From Promicromonospora iranensis (GTDB lineage Bacteria; Actinomycetota; Actinomycetes; Actinomycetales; Cellulomonadaceae): DNA of 64,000 nucleotides. Below are positions 27,001 through 33,719 of the stretch, piece after piece. Where the stretch lies: assembly GCF_028994775.1 (NCBI RefSeq), contig NZ_JAJQMN010000003.1, positions 427,730 through 491,729 on the forward strand, read 5' to 3'. How positions within the stretch are numbered: the stretch's first letter is position 1; the number at the start of each line of letters is the position of its first letter. The notes beneath the pieces were generated by a model. The model saw nothing but the letters and a program-made list of their open reading frames with translations, had not been told where the DNA came from and did no database searches. The position numbers and the translations under genes are program-made.

Positions 27001-27475
27001 TCAGGAGGCCGGGACCAACCCGGCGGACGATGATCCGGATGTCAGCGGCGACGACAGGTGGATCGGCCCATGCATGGCACCAGCACCGAACGATGCGGTG
27101 ACTGACGCGGAGCGGGCCCAGGGCTGGGGTACGGCCAGTACCTGGATCGGGGTCGCGGCACTGGCGGCGGCCATCGTCACCGCGCCGCTCACGGGAGGAG
27201 CAAGCATCGTTCTCCTGCTGGGCGCCGCTTCGGTCGTTGCCGGTGGCGTGAGCACCTACTACAACGCGCAGGCGTACGGTACCGAAAGCGAACAGTTCAG
27301 ATACTCGCTGGGCACCACCGCCGTAGGGGCCCTCTTTGTAGGACAAGGGAGCGCAGTCATGGGTGCTGCGAGGTCCATCCCCAAGAGCGGCACTGTCTGG
27401 GGCAACGTGGCGGAGGGCTCGCATGATGTCGTCACCGGCGGGCTCAGCACGTACCTCGGTTTCAACAGCCCCTGA
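24089..27475 (+). CDS. Tat-exported ALF-repeat/coiled-coil giant with hydrophobic C-terminal module
   Basis: A 1128-residue protein. The ATG at 24089 follows GAGGGGGA by 8 bp. The start MPPTLWNRRQVLTALAAGVV is a twin-arginine signal; ILPSC at 24-28 could be a weak lipobox, or cleavage may occur after ARA. Architecture: ALF repeats (short repeats of unknown function) at about 65-225, an Ala-rich coiled coil at 235-560, more ALF repeats at about 590-790, a second coiled coil at 800-960, then an acidic linker, a hydrophobic pair of helices at about 1005-1050 (GVAALAAAIVTAPLTGGASIVLLLG) and an 80-residue tail. ALF repeats occur in large secreted actinobacterial proteins, some with polymorphic-toxin architecture. 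No nuclease, ADP-ribosyltransferase or other toxin motif is evident in the tail. It is followed in 38 bp by a membrane protein gene. Confidence 0.82.
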   Translation: MPPTLWNRRQVLTALAAGVVAAPILPSCLPAVAARAAEGPGTSETGLPDTERGQVVWAYKTGGRAVRTAAAGALAGTAAEVSRFLTESLPTAKAEDARFALFAALPFAGPALRASIAGALPGDHDSLRAYLKDGAYGAAVDEDLRVDVLTVLANGGTAVRREATEALDVGTSDALRAFLEVGQFTALDEDQRVEVFSILANASPQVATYAQRALRDGSPAAITRFLQSGQYIARARDEEAATIAHLVSIVEHERKRARVHTDEAVKLSEKAGQAAMQAKASALEAKAEAIAAENDVERSAKAASKAAKAAQGAAKASETAVSASRTAQVAAQRAATAAQSAAAAAAAAGNAASRAYSAANAALGDASKASAARGAAEAARDAAARANAAADAADLAAVAAGEARSATNAAAAAATNAAAAAQASADAAIAAGAAKSEAAEATRAANQADAAAAIANRAAAAAGRLAQVAAAAAADSRNAARSAARHALAAAAAADEAVRYAGNAAKFAELSTGHAEKASEAAVAADAAVERAKAAFAESREEEVERLAVETDSAIALAEARATAENELLERAAGDQTQEALLSEEIQNLITEAEAALQSGDTAVAVRTARRAAVKLVDRPGTWTREAAEFALSGTDVDVINWLDADRLVAAHQDDRESATAVAQLSTANVVSAAVAALESDDPAAVNAFLSRGAVHAAAEDNRVNTFAIIAENLGPAVNAAAEAALADGSPEALHHFVKVEFIRALNEDDLVEVLRVSDSGGPYAQAGARAVLKGTPGMRRAFVSELQFDLAQIDFDHFAHIEAMSAAIKRAEKLVHDAFKDAALAHKAAAEARDHADDAARWAAEAVRFADAAQVSATQARANADRADDSAESAAESAATARRAAVVAKEARRSANYSMKQALTSAREAVGYAASAQTSASTARAAALQAGEDAEAAATAASEARQISINLARQEEIARLRALATRRRQHQEAGTNPADDDPDVSGDDRWIGPCMAPAPNDAVTDAERAQGWGTASTWIGVAALAAAIVTAPLTGGASIVLLLGAASVVAGGVSTYYNAQAYGTESEQFRYSLGTTAVGALFVGQGSAVMGAARSIPKSGTVWGNVAEGSHDVVTGGLSTYLGFNSP

Positions 27476-27513
27476 ACCGCACGCTTACCTCTGGCCAGCG
27501 AAAGGAAGCCAAA

Positions 27514-28185
27514 TTGCCGGCGCGCATCGGGTCGAGAAGCATGTTCACCCGTGAGGGCTGGTTCGTCTTTCCAGTTGTCATCGTCCTCGGCCTGCTCGCG
27601 ATCGCTGGTGCGCTCGCGGCCAACTACGGCACGGTAGGCGCGCTTCTGAGCGATGTGCCGTACGCCGTACCCGGCATCCTTGCTCTTGTCGCAGTTACCG
27701 CTGCTGCGGTCGAGGTGACCAGAGACGTCAGGACCGGCAAGCGGCTACGGCACATCGCTCGGCTGCGCCCGAACGCGACTGTGCGGCCCGTGCAGTCATT
27801 CGGCTCGATGCTCGTGACTGCCCAACGCCTGAGGGTCGGCACCCAAGGCGTCGGGTACAGCGAGTGGTCGTGCCAGGTGCTCGTGATCCTTCCGGATCGC
27901 GTGGAGTTCTGGGCGACCAGCGGCGACGAACCGCGCTGGTCCGTGCGCCGCGCGCACATGGATATCAGCCTCGTTCTCCTCAGGGTCGACCTGAGGAGAA
28001 TCGATGTGCTCCGTTTGGCTGACGCCTTATCACCGACAAAGATAGAGGTGCGCCCCGTCAGCCGGCCGGTATGGACCTCGTACCGGGCGAGATACCGCCA
28101 GGAAGCGATGGAACAGCTGGTCCGGAATCTCGATCACGATCCCCAAGAACTCCTCGTAGAGGACGCAGGCCGCTCGGATCGGTAG
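27514..28185 (+). CDS. Membrane protein downstream of the ALF gene (possible partner or immunity protein)
   Basis: A 223-residue protein that I do not recognise. It has two N-terminal membrane helices (FVFPVVIVLGLLAIAGALAA and AVPGILALVAVTAAAV) and a C-terminal domain of about 150 residues that is probably cytoplasmic and beta-rich (SEWSCQVLVILPDRVEFWA). The TTG at 27514 is chosen because AAAGGAAG lies 5 bp before it; an ATG at 27541 has no comparable site. It is 38 bp behind the ALF gene and likely cotranscribed. In toxin loci this position is often held by the immunity gene, but function here is inference. Confidence 0.68.
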   Translation: MPARIGSRSMFTREGWFVFPVVIVLGLLAIAGALAANYGTVGALLSDVPYAVPGILALVAVTAAAVEVTRDVRTGKRLRHIARLRPNATVRPVQSFGSMLVTAQRLRVGTQGVGYSEWSCQVLVILPDRVEFWATSGDEPRWSVRRAHMDISLVLLRVDLRRIDVLRLADALSPTKIEVRPVSRPVWTSYRARYRQEAMEQLVRNLDHDPQELLVEDAGRSDR

Positions 28186-28222
28186 ACGGCAGGATTTGCA
28201 TGCCCGGACGACACCGTTCAGT

Positions 28223-29563
28223 TCACGGAAGTGGTGTCGGCCCCACAGGCTCGACCCCGGCAACCTCGAAGTTGTCCGCATGCTCCAGGGTGAAACGCTC
28301 CCAACTGCCCGCGGCGCGGTCTGATCGCGCACGCAGGAGACCCTCGTACGCTCCGGTGAATGCACCCTCCACCGCGACGAACTTGCCGCTCTGCACCGAC
28401 TTGAGTGCGTAGACACCAGCCTGGGCCTGCGGCACGAGCGTGAACCGCTCCCAGCCGAAGGCAGCCTCCGATCGGGCACGCAGCATTCCCTCCTGGTTCC
28501 CCGTACGAGCGATCTCCGGTGCTACGAAGAGGCCGTTGGCCTCGGACTTGAACGACACGGAAGCGCCGGCATCGCGGGTGTGCAGGGTGAATTGCTCCCA
28601 TGTGTACTTGGTGTCGGAACGTGCACGCAGCATCGCCGCGTCCTGACCGGTTACGTTGATCGCCACGCTCACGTACTTGTCGTTCGACAGCGACTTCAGC
28701 GACCACCGAGCTACCTGCGTGCCGATCCATGTCGTGATGTCGTCCACACGAGTCGCGACGGCGGCCCGGCTCGTCGTCTCCGAGCCGAAGCATCCACCCT
28801 CGGCAGACCGACTGCTGACACCAAGCAGCAAGTCCCCGCCGGAGCCGCTGCGCACCGCCGGGCCTCCCGAGTCACCCTTGCAGATCGTGGCACCAGCCTG
28901 ACCCTCGACGTGGAGGTCAGGACCGGTGGCGCCAGTGACGGCGAAGGCTCCGGTGTGCAGACTTACCGGCGCCCACTCGTCCGCCGTCCGCCCGTAGCCG
29001 GCGATCTGAAGCCGCTCACCAGTGGTGGGCGCCTCAGCGCTGAGCCGCACCGTGGCGATGCCCTGGACCGGAGCAGACAACTTCGCCAGGACTAGATCCC
29101 GGTCCTGGCGCGGAACGAGCTTCACGATGTCACGAACCTGACCATCCCTGGTGGTCAGGTTCGTGCGTCCGACGACCGCCTGTGCCGGCAGCGCGGGTTC
29201 CCCGGGGGCCAGCGACGCATACTGCGCCGGGTTGTCGACGAAGCAGCTCGCTGCCGTTACGATCCATGACTTCTCGATGAGCGCGCCAGAGCATGCACGG
29301 TCCGTGTCACCGATCTCGACTCGCACGACGTACCCGCGCTGCCCGTCCGCGACGGTGTCTCCCACCACAGCGCTGGCCGGGAGCGAGCCAAGCACTCCCA
29401 GGCCCACCATGAGGCTGATGCTCCAAGAGAGCCATCTGGTTCCGGATGCAACGCTCCCTCCTCGCGCAATCCGCTGGGCTCCAGGTCGGTGGGGATGGGT
29501 CCAAGGCAGGCGGCGCACAGCACCTTCCAAGTGAGACGAGGGTGGGGTCCACCCGGCTGACAC
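28223..29563 (-). CDS. Secreted trypsin-fold (S1) pseudoprotease with fascin-like beta-trefoil
   Basis: Up to 446 residues. A signal helix (WLSWSISLMVGLGVLGSLPASA) lies at about 44-65; the start is uncertain between GTG codons at 29563 and further in. The S1 domain (about 68-285) is paralogous to that of the gene at 20997: TAASC again replaces TAAHC (Ser106), while Asp156 (RDLVLAKL) and the nucleophile Ser232 in GDSGGP are retained. Without the histidine normal catalysis is unlikely. Residues 290-430 hold three beta-trefoil repeats of the pattern SLKS..G.(Y/F)V...LRARSD..WE.FTL, typical of fascin-like carbohydrate- or protein-binding domains. It converges on the ALF operon. Confidence 0.8.
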   Translation of the reverse strand: MSAGWTPPSSHLEGAVRRLPWTHPHRPGAQRIARGGSVASGTRWLSWSISLMVGLGVLGSLPASAVVGDTVADGQRGYVVRVEIGDTDRACSGALIEKSWIVTAASCFVDNPAQYASLAPGEPALPAQAVVGRTNLTTRDGQVRDIVKLVPRQDRDLVLAKLSAPVQGIATVRLSAEAPTTGERLQIAGYGRTADEWAPVSLHTGAFAVTGATGPDLHVEGQAGATICKGDSGGPAVRSGSGGDLLLGVSSRSAEGGCFGSETTSRAAVATRVDDITTWIGTQVARWSLKSLSNDKYVSVAINVTGQDAAMLRARSDTKYTWEQFTLHTRDAGASVSFKSEANGLFVAPEIARTGNQEGMLRARSEAAFGWERFTLVPQAQAGVYALKSVQSGKFVAVEGAFTGAYEGLLRARSDRAAGSWERFTLEHADNFEVAGVEPVGPTPLP

Positions 29564-29856
29564 GAGCTGACGCTGACCAACCCGGCTTGGGTGGTTTAGC
29601 TACGTCGCCTACTGATCTTCGACCGAACTAAGTGAAATGTCCATATATGCGGTGTTGCGGATTGCTCGCTCGCGGAGCGGGACGGGCTGAACCACCCCGC
29701 GAGCACTGACCCTCCGGGACAAGGGCCGGAAAGGGACCACCCTCGTCGTCCGCCACGCTGCAGGCTCCACACCGTTGATCCCAGGGTGCTGCCCAGAACC
29801 GTTGGAAGCTCGTAAGCGAGCCGCCACAGCTTCTTGGCCACCGTAGGCTCGCCCTC
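29564..29856. other. Spacer at the right edge of the cassette
   Basis: This 293-bp region separates the second pseudoprotease from the DUF885 gene. It includes an AT-rich patch (about 29620-29660, with ATATATG) that may hold divergent promoters. Short open frames here look like shadows. No terminator hairpin, direct repeat or attachment site matching the left edge was found. Confidence 0.4.
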
Positions 29857-31539
29857 ATGACCAGTCCTGTGCGCACCCCCACGCAGATCGACGTCGTCGC
29901 CGATGACTACGTCAGCCGCCTCACCGAGCTCTCCCCGCTGTCCGCGACCGCCATGGGCCTGCCCGGGCACGACCACGAGATCGGCGACCTCTCGCCGGCC
30001 GGCCACGACGCCGTCGCGCAGGCCGGGCGCGAGGTCCTCGCCAAGCTCGACGGGCTCGAGCCCGCGGACGACGTCGACCGGGTCACCCTCTCCGCCATGC
30101 GCGAGCGGGTGGGGCTCGACCTCGAGCTGCACGAGGCAGGAGAGGGCCTGCGCAGCCTCAACAACATCGAGTCACCGGTGCAGCAGCTGCGCGATGTCTT
30201 CGACATCATGGCCACCGACTCGGCCGAGGCGTGGGAGAACATCGCATCCCGCATGAGCGGCCTCCCTGGCGCCGTCGACGGGTACATCGAGTCCCTCACC
30301 GCGGCAGCGGCCCGGGGCGACGTCGCCGCCGTCCGCCAGGTGCGCGAGTGCGTCACACAGGCCCGGGCGCTGGCCGCCGGCGACTCCTTCTTCACGTCGT
30401 TCGTGACGGGCGAGGCCGCTAGCGCCACGCTCGGCGAGGGGCACGCGCTGTCCGGTGACCTGGTGCGGGCGGCGCAGGGTGCGCAGGCCGCGTACGGCAG
30501 ACTGGCTGACTTCCTGGAGCGTGACCTCGCGCCGCAGGCACCCGAGGCCGATGCCGTGGGCCGCGACCGGTACACCCTCTGGTCGCGGTACTTCCTGGGC
30601 GCGAAGGTCGATCTCGACGAGACGTACCAGTGGGGCCTCGAGGAGCTGGCCCGCATCGTCGCCGAGCAGGAGTCGGTGGCCGCGACGATCGCCGGTCCGG
30701 GTGCGTCGGTCGAGGAGGCCGTGGCGATGCTCGACGCCGACCCGTCGCGCAAGCTGCTCGGCACCGCGGCGCTCAAGGCCTGGATGCAGGAGACGTCCGA
30801 CGCGGCGATCACCGCGCTGAACGGCACGCACTTCGACGTGCCGGAGCCCGTGCTGGACCTGGAGTGCATGATCGCGCCGACCCAGTCCGGCGGTATCTAC
30901 TACACCCCGCCGAGCGACGACTGGTCCCGGCCGGGCCGCATGTGGTGGGCAGTGCCGGAGGGCGTCACGGAGTTCAACACCTGGCGCGAGAAGACGACGG
31001 TCTACCACGAGGGCGTCCCGGGCCACCATCTCCAGTGCGGCCAGGCCGTGTTCGCGCGCGAGACGCTGAACAACTGGCGCCGCCTGGCCTGCTGGGTGTC
31101 CGGCCACGGCGAGGGCTGGGCCCTGTACGCGGAGCGGCTCATGGCCGAGCTCGGCTACATGGAGGACCCGGGCGACCGCCTCGGCATGCTCGACGCGCAG
31201 CGCCTGCGGGCGGCCCGCGTCGTGTTCGACATCGGCGTGCACCTCGGTATGCCGGCCCCCGAGGAGTGGGGCGGCGGCACCTGGACCGCCGAGAAGGCCT
31301 GGCCGTTCCTCAAGGCCAACGTGAACATGCCCGAGTCGTTCGTCCGCTTCGAGTTCAACCGGTACCTCGGCTGGCCGGGGCAGGCGCCGTCCTACAAGGT
31401 GGGCCAGCGACTGTGGGAGCAGACGCGGGACGCCGCCAAGGCGGCAGCCGGCGACAGCTTCGACGCCAAGGCCTTCCACGCGCGGGCGCTCAACCTGGGC
31501 TCCGTCGGCCTGGACACCCTCCGTGAGGCGATGGCCTGA
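29857..31539 (+). CDS. DUF885-family metallopeptidase-like protein
   Basis: A 560-residue cytoplasmic protein of the DUF885 family, which has a zincin-like helical fold. The metal-binding signature HEGVPGHH (about residues 386-393) is followed by a conserved GHGEGWALYAE containing the third ligand glutamate. Length is usual. Biochemical substrates are poorly known; members are thought to be peptidases. There is no signal peptide. The ATG at 29857 is preceded by TAGGCTCGCCCTC, giving a -10-like TAGGCT 7 bp upstream and a leaderless pattern. In this block it precedes maf. Confidence 0.85.
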   Translation: MTSPVRTPTQIDVVADDYVSRLTELSPLSATAMGLPGHDHEIGDLSPAGHDAVAQAGREVLAKLDGLEPADDVDRVTLSAMRERVGLDLELHEAGEGLRSLNNIESPVQQLRDVFDIMATDSAEAWENIASRMSGLPGAVDGYIESLTAAAARGDVAAVRQVRECVTQARALAAGDSFFTSFVTGEAASATLGEGHALSGDLVRAAQGAQAAYGRLADFLERDLAPQAPEADAVGRDRYTLWSRYFLGAKVDLDETYQWGLEELARIVAEQESVAATIAGPGASVEEAVAMLDADPSRKLLGTAALKAWMQETSDAAITALNGTHFDVPEPVLDLECMIAPTQSGGIYYTPPSDDWSRPGRMWWAVPEGVTEFNTWREKTTVYHEGVPGHHLQCGQAVFARETLNNWRRLACWVSGHGEGWALYAERLMAELGYMEDPGDRLGMLDAQRLRAARVVFDIGVHLGMPAPEEWGGGTWTAEKAWPFLKANVNMPESFVRFEFNRYLGWPGQAPSYKVGQRLWEQTRDAAKAAAGDSFDAKAFHARALNLGSVGLDTLREAMA

Positions 31540-31612
31540 CGCCCTGGAGTGACGTGGGTCACGTCTCGCGCGTCGGGATTCCCCTGTTTCGCCGGCCCGC
31601 ATACTCGTTACT

Positions 31613-32272
31613 GTGGCGCGCGTGCCACGCCTGGTCCTCGCCTCACAGTCCCCCGCCCGACTCACGACGCTGAAGTCCGCCGGAGTCACCCCTGAAGTCG
31701 TCGTGTCCGGCGTGGACGAGGACAAGGTCCTCGCCGACGCCACCCAACGGTTCGGTGAGCTCGATCCCGCCGACGCCGTGCTCGTGCTCGCGCAGGCCAA
31801 GGCCGAGGAGGTGGCGTCCCGGCTGGAGGAGAGCCCCGACCCGGCCGACGTCATCGTCGTGGGCTGCGACTCCATGCTCGAGTTCGACGGCGCCGTGGTG
31901 GGCAAGCCCGCCGACGCCGCTGCCGCGCGCGATCGCTGGCGGGCCATGCGTGGCGGCAAGGGTGTGCTGCACTCGGGCCACTGGGTGGTCGACCTGCGGG
32001 AGGACGACGCCGGGGGCACCGGCGGCACCCTCGGCTCGACCAGCTCGACCACCGTGTGGTTCGCCGACATCGACGACGACGAGATCGACGCCTACGTCGC
32101 CACCGGCGAGCCGCTGCACGTGGCGGGCGCGTTCACCATCGACGGCCTCGGCGGCCCGTACGTCGAGCGCATCGAGGGCGACCACCACGGCGTCGTCGGT
32201 ATCAGCCTCCCCCTGCTGCGCGAGCTGCTGGCCGAGCTGGGCATCCAGTGGCGCACCCTCCGCACCCCGTAA
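31613..32272 (+). CDS. maf: Maf-family nucleoside triphosphate pyrophosphatase
   Basis: A 219-residue Maf protein that hydrolyses non-canonical or excess NTPs to NMP and pyrophosphate. Motifs are LASQSPARLTTLKSAGV (usual SxSPRR, here SPAR), VVGCDSMLEFDGAVVGKP, RDRWRAMRGGKGVLHSGHWVV and VERIEGDHHGVVGISLPLLR. The GTG at 31613 begins MARVPRLVLASQSP. Its place between the carboxylase beta and alpha subunit genes is the arrangement recalled for M. tuberculosis. It has no clear Shine-Dalgarno. Confidence 0.9.
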   Translation: MARVPRLVLASQSPARLTTLKSAGVTPEVVVSGVDEDKVLADATQRFGELDPADAVLVLAQAKAEEVASRLEESPDPADVIVVGCDSMLEFDGAVVGKPADAAAARDRWRAMRGGKGVLHSGHWVVDLREDDAGGTGGTLGSTSSTTVWFADIDDDEIDAYVATGEPLHVAGAFTIDGLGGPYVERIEGDHHGVVGISLPLLRELLAELGIQWRTLRTP

Positions 32273-32316
32273 AGGGAAAGTCGGCACGCCAACCGGCCGA
32301 GTGCTGATCTGGTTGC

Positions 32317-33354
32317 TCAACGGGGCCTGGTTTCGCTACCGGCACGGCGCTCGGCCACGGGGGCGCTGCCCAGCTCCACGGTTTCTGCAACCGGTGCTCC
32401 CATCCAGCTCAAGGCGGCCAGGCGTTCAGCGATCTCCCGGCCGACGCCGCCGTTGGCCAGGCTCTGGGTGGCCGGGAACCTGAGAATGATCAGCCTGTCC
32501 GTGCCGACGAGCCCGTTCTGCCGCAGTGAGTCGTCAGCGAGCATCGCGGCCCCGGAGTGGAACGCCCGCCCGTCGATCTCGACCACCAGGTACCGCCCGT
32601 CCGCGAGACTCCAGACGAAGTCGACCCGGCCGAGAAAGACCCCGCCCGAGGTGAAGGTGATCTGCTGACCGTCGGGCGGGACATCGTGCTCGATGCAGGA
32701 CAGTCGGGTTGCCGTCTCAGCGGGAGACGCGTCGCGAGCCTCCACCAGCCCGAACCAGTCGTGCACCTGCGCGGCGCCCCGCCGTCCGCGAACCAGCTCA
32801 CGCACCCGCCGCAAGCCGCCCTCGTCGATGTGGCCCTCGTGCAGAGCGTTGCTGAGTACTGCCACCGCCTCATCGCGGGTGAGGTTCGGAAGAGCCTGCG
32901 CCAGCGCATGGACGAAGCCCGCGATCCAGCGCCCGCGGTAGCGCTCCACCGGGAAGGCCGCGTACCGCCGCAGGACGACTCCTCCGGTCACCGCCACGTC
33001 CTTGCCCTGGGGCCGAGCCGCCTCCGGCACGAGCTTCGCGGGCAGCCCGGCCACGCCGTACAGGGCCAACGCACAGGCGCCGGTCGCGATCCCGTCGGGC
33101 ACTGCCAGCATGGCGATCCAAGCCGCTCGCCGCCTGACATGGTCGTGGTAGTCGACGCGCCGGCGCTGCTCCACCGGCACGGGATCGGTGTCGTAGACGC
33201 AGCGTGCGACGCGCTTCCAGGCACCTTTTCTCACCAACCTCGCCACCGCATGCTTGTCCAGTCCGGCGGCGTCGCACTGCGCCTTGCTCACCAAGTCTTC
33301 CTGTGTGGCGGCGTCGGACCGCAGCCGCGATGGAAGGGCTCTCGGGGATCTCAT
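32317..33354 (-). CDS. AbiEi-like winged-helix protein with endonuclease-fold C-terminus
   Basis: A 345-residue protein resembling the type IV antitoxin AbiEi-like/DUF559 group. The N-terminal part has TQEDLVSKAQCDAAGLDKHAVARLVRKGAWKRVARCVYDT, the wHTH region typical of AbiEi-like proteins. The C-terminal part has GRVDFVWSLADGRYLVVEIDGRAFH and RLIILRF, a Vsr/PDDEXK-like nuclease core with possible catalytic D...E...H. No toxin gene (AbiEii) is adjacent. Such solitary genes are common in actinomycetes and function is not established. The ATG at 33354 is preferred; a TTG at 33405 would add 17 residues. Imperfect 24-bp direct repeats bracket the gene. Confidence 0.65.
   Translation of the reverse strand: MRSPRALPSRLRSDAATQEDLVSKAQCDAAGLDKHAVARLVRKGAWKRVARCVYDTDPVPVEQRRRVDYHDHVRRRAAWIAMLAVPDGIATGACALALYGVAGLPAKLVPEAARPQGKDVAVTGGVVLRRYAAFPVERYRGRWIAGFVHALAQALPNLTRDEAVAVLSNALHEGHIDEGGLRRVRELVRGRRGAAQVHDWFGLVEARDASPAETATRLSCIEHDVPPDGQQITFTSGGVFLGRVDFVWSLADGRYLVVEIDGRAFHSGAAMLADDSLRQNGLVGTDRLIILRFPATQSLANGGVGREIAERLAALSWMGAPVAETVELGSAPVAERRAGSETRPR
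32334..32357 (+). repeat. Direct repeat, left copy
   Basis: A 24-bp sequence beginning CGCTACCGGCACGG matches 33492-33515 at 21 of 24 positions. It lies in the 3' end of the AbiEi-like gene, while the other copy is upstream of that gene. It may be a duplication footprint from insertion. Confidence 0.4.
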
Positions 33355-33719
33355 GCCAAGATTCCACCCGCTCTTGCGGACCGACGAAGGCCCGCGGAAC
33401 CGCAACTGTGCACAACCCTCAAAACAACCACCCTGTGGTCAACCTCGGGGGCCGCCGAGCGCCGTGCCGGTTGCGTTCCGAGCCGCTATTCCGCTACTGC
33501 CACGGCGCTCGACCAATGCGGCCGCCAGGCCGCCCGGCCGCCACCGGCGCTCCTTCTGCCGGATGTGCACAACGGAGGTCGGGGCAGCCGACGTTCCAGG
33601 GCCGACGCCATGTCTGAACCCTCCAAACGGCCCGCGTCGGGGTTGGTCTGCTCTCCAGACTTTTCGCCGGGTACCCGGAGGCGGTACGTCGGCCCCATGC
33701 CACCGGGTTACGGTGAGCC
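33355..33719. other. Spacer between the AbiEi-like gene and accA
   Basis: This 365-bp gap holds the right copy of a 24-bp direct repeat (33492-33515), a short dyad ACCAC-CCT-GTGGT (33427-33439) in an AT-rich patch that may be the minus-strand promoter, and TACGGT (33709-33714), a -10 box 5 bp before the accA start. The open frames across it have no coding character. Confidence 0.45.
33492..33515 (+). repeat. Direct repeat, right copy
   Basis: Matches the copy at 32334-32357 with three mismatches. It is in non-coding DNA upstream of the AbiEi-like gene, so the similarity is not due to shared protein coding. Confidence 0.4.

Noticed and set aside
20936..29856. A prophage or integrative element
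   Set aside because: No integrase, transposase, phage structural gene, tRNA or matching end repeats were found at the cassette borders.
32317..33354. A complete AbiE-type toxin-antitoxin pair
   Set aside because: Only an AbiEi-like protein is present; the adjacent genes are maf and accA, with no AbiEii nucleotidyltransferase.
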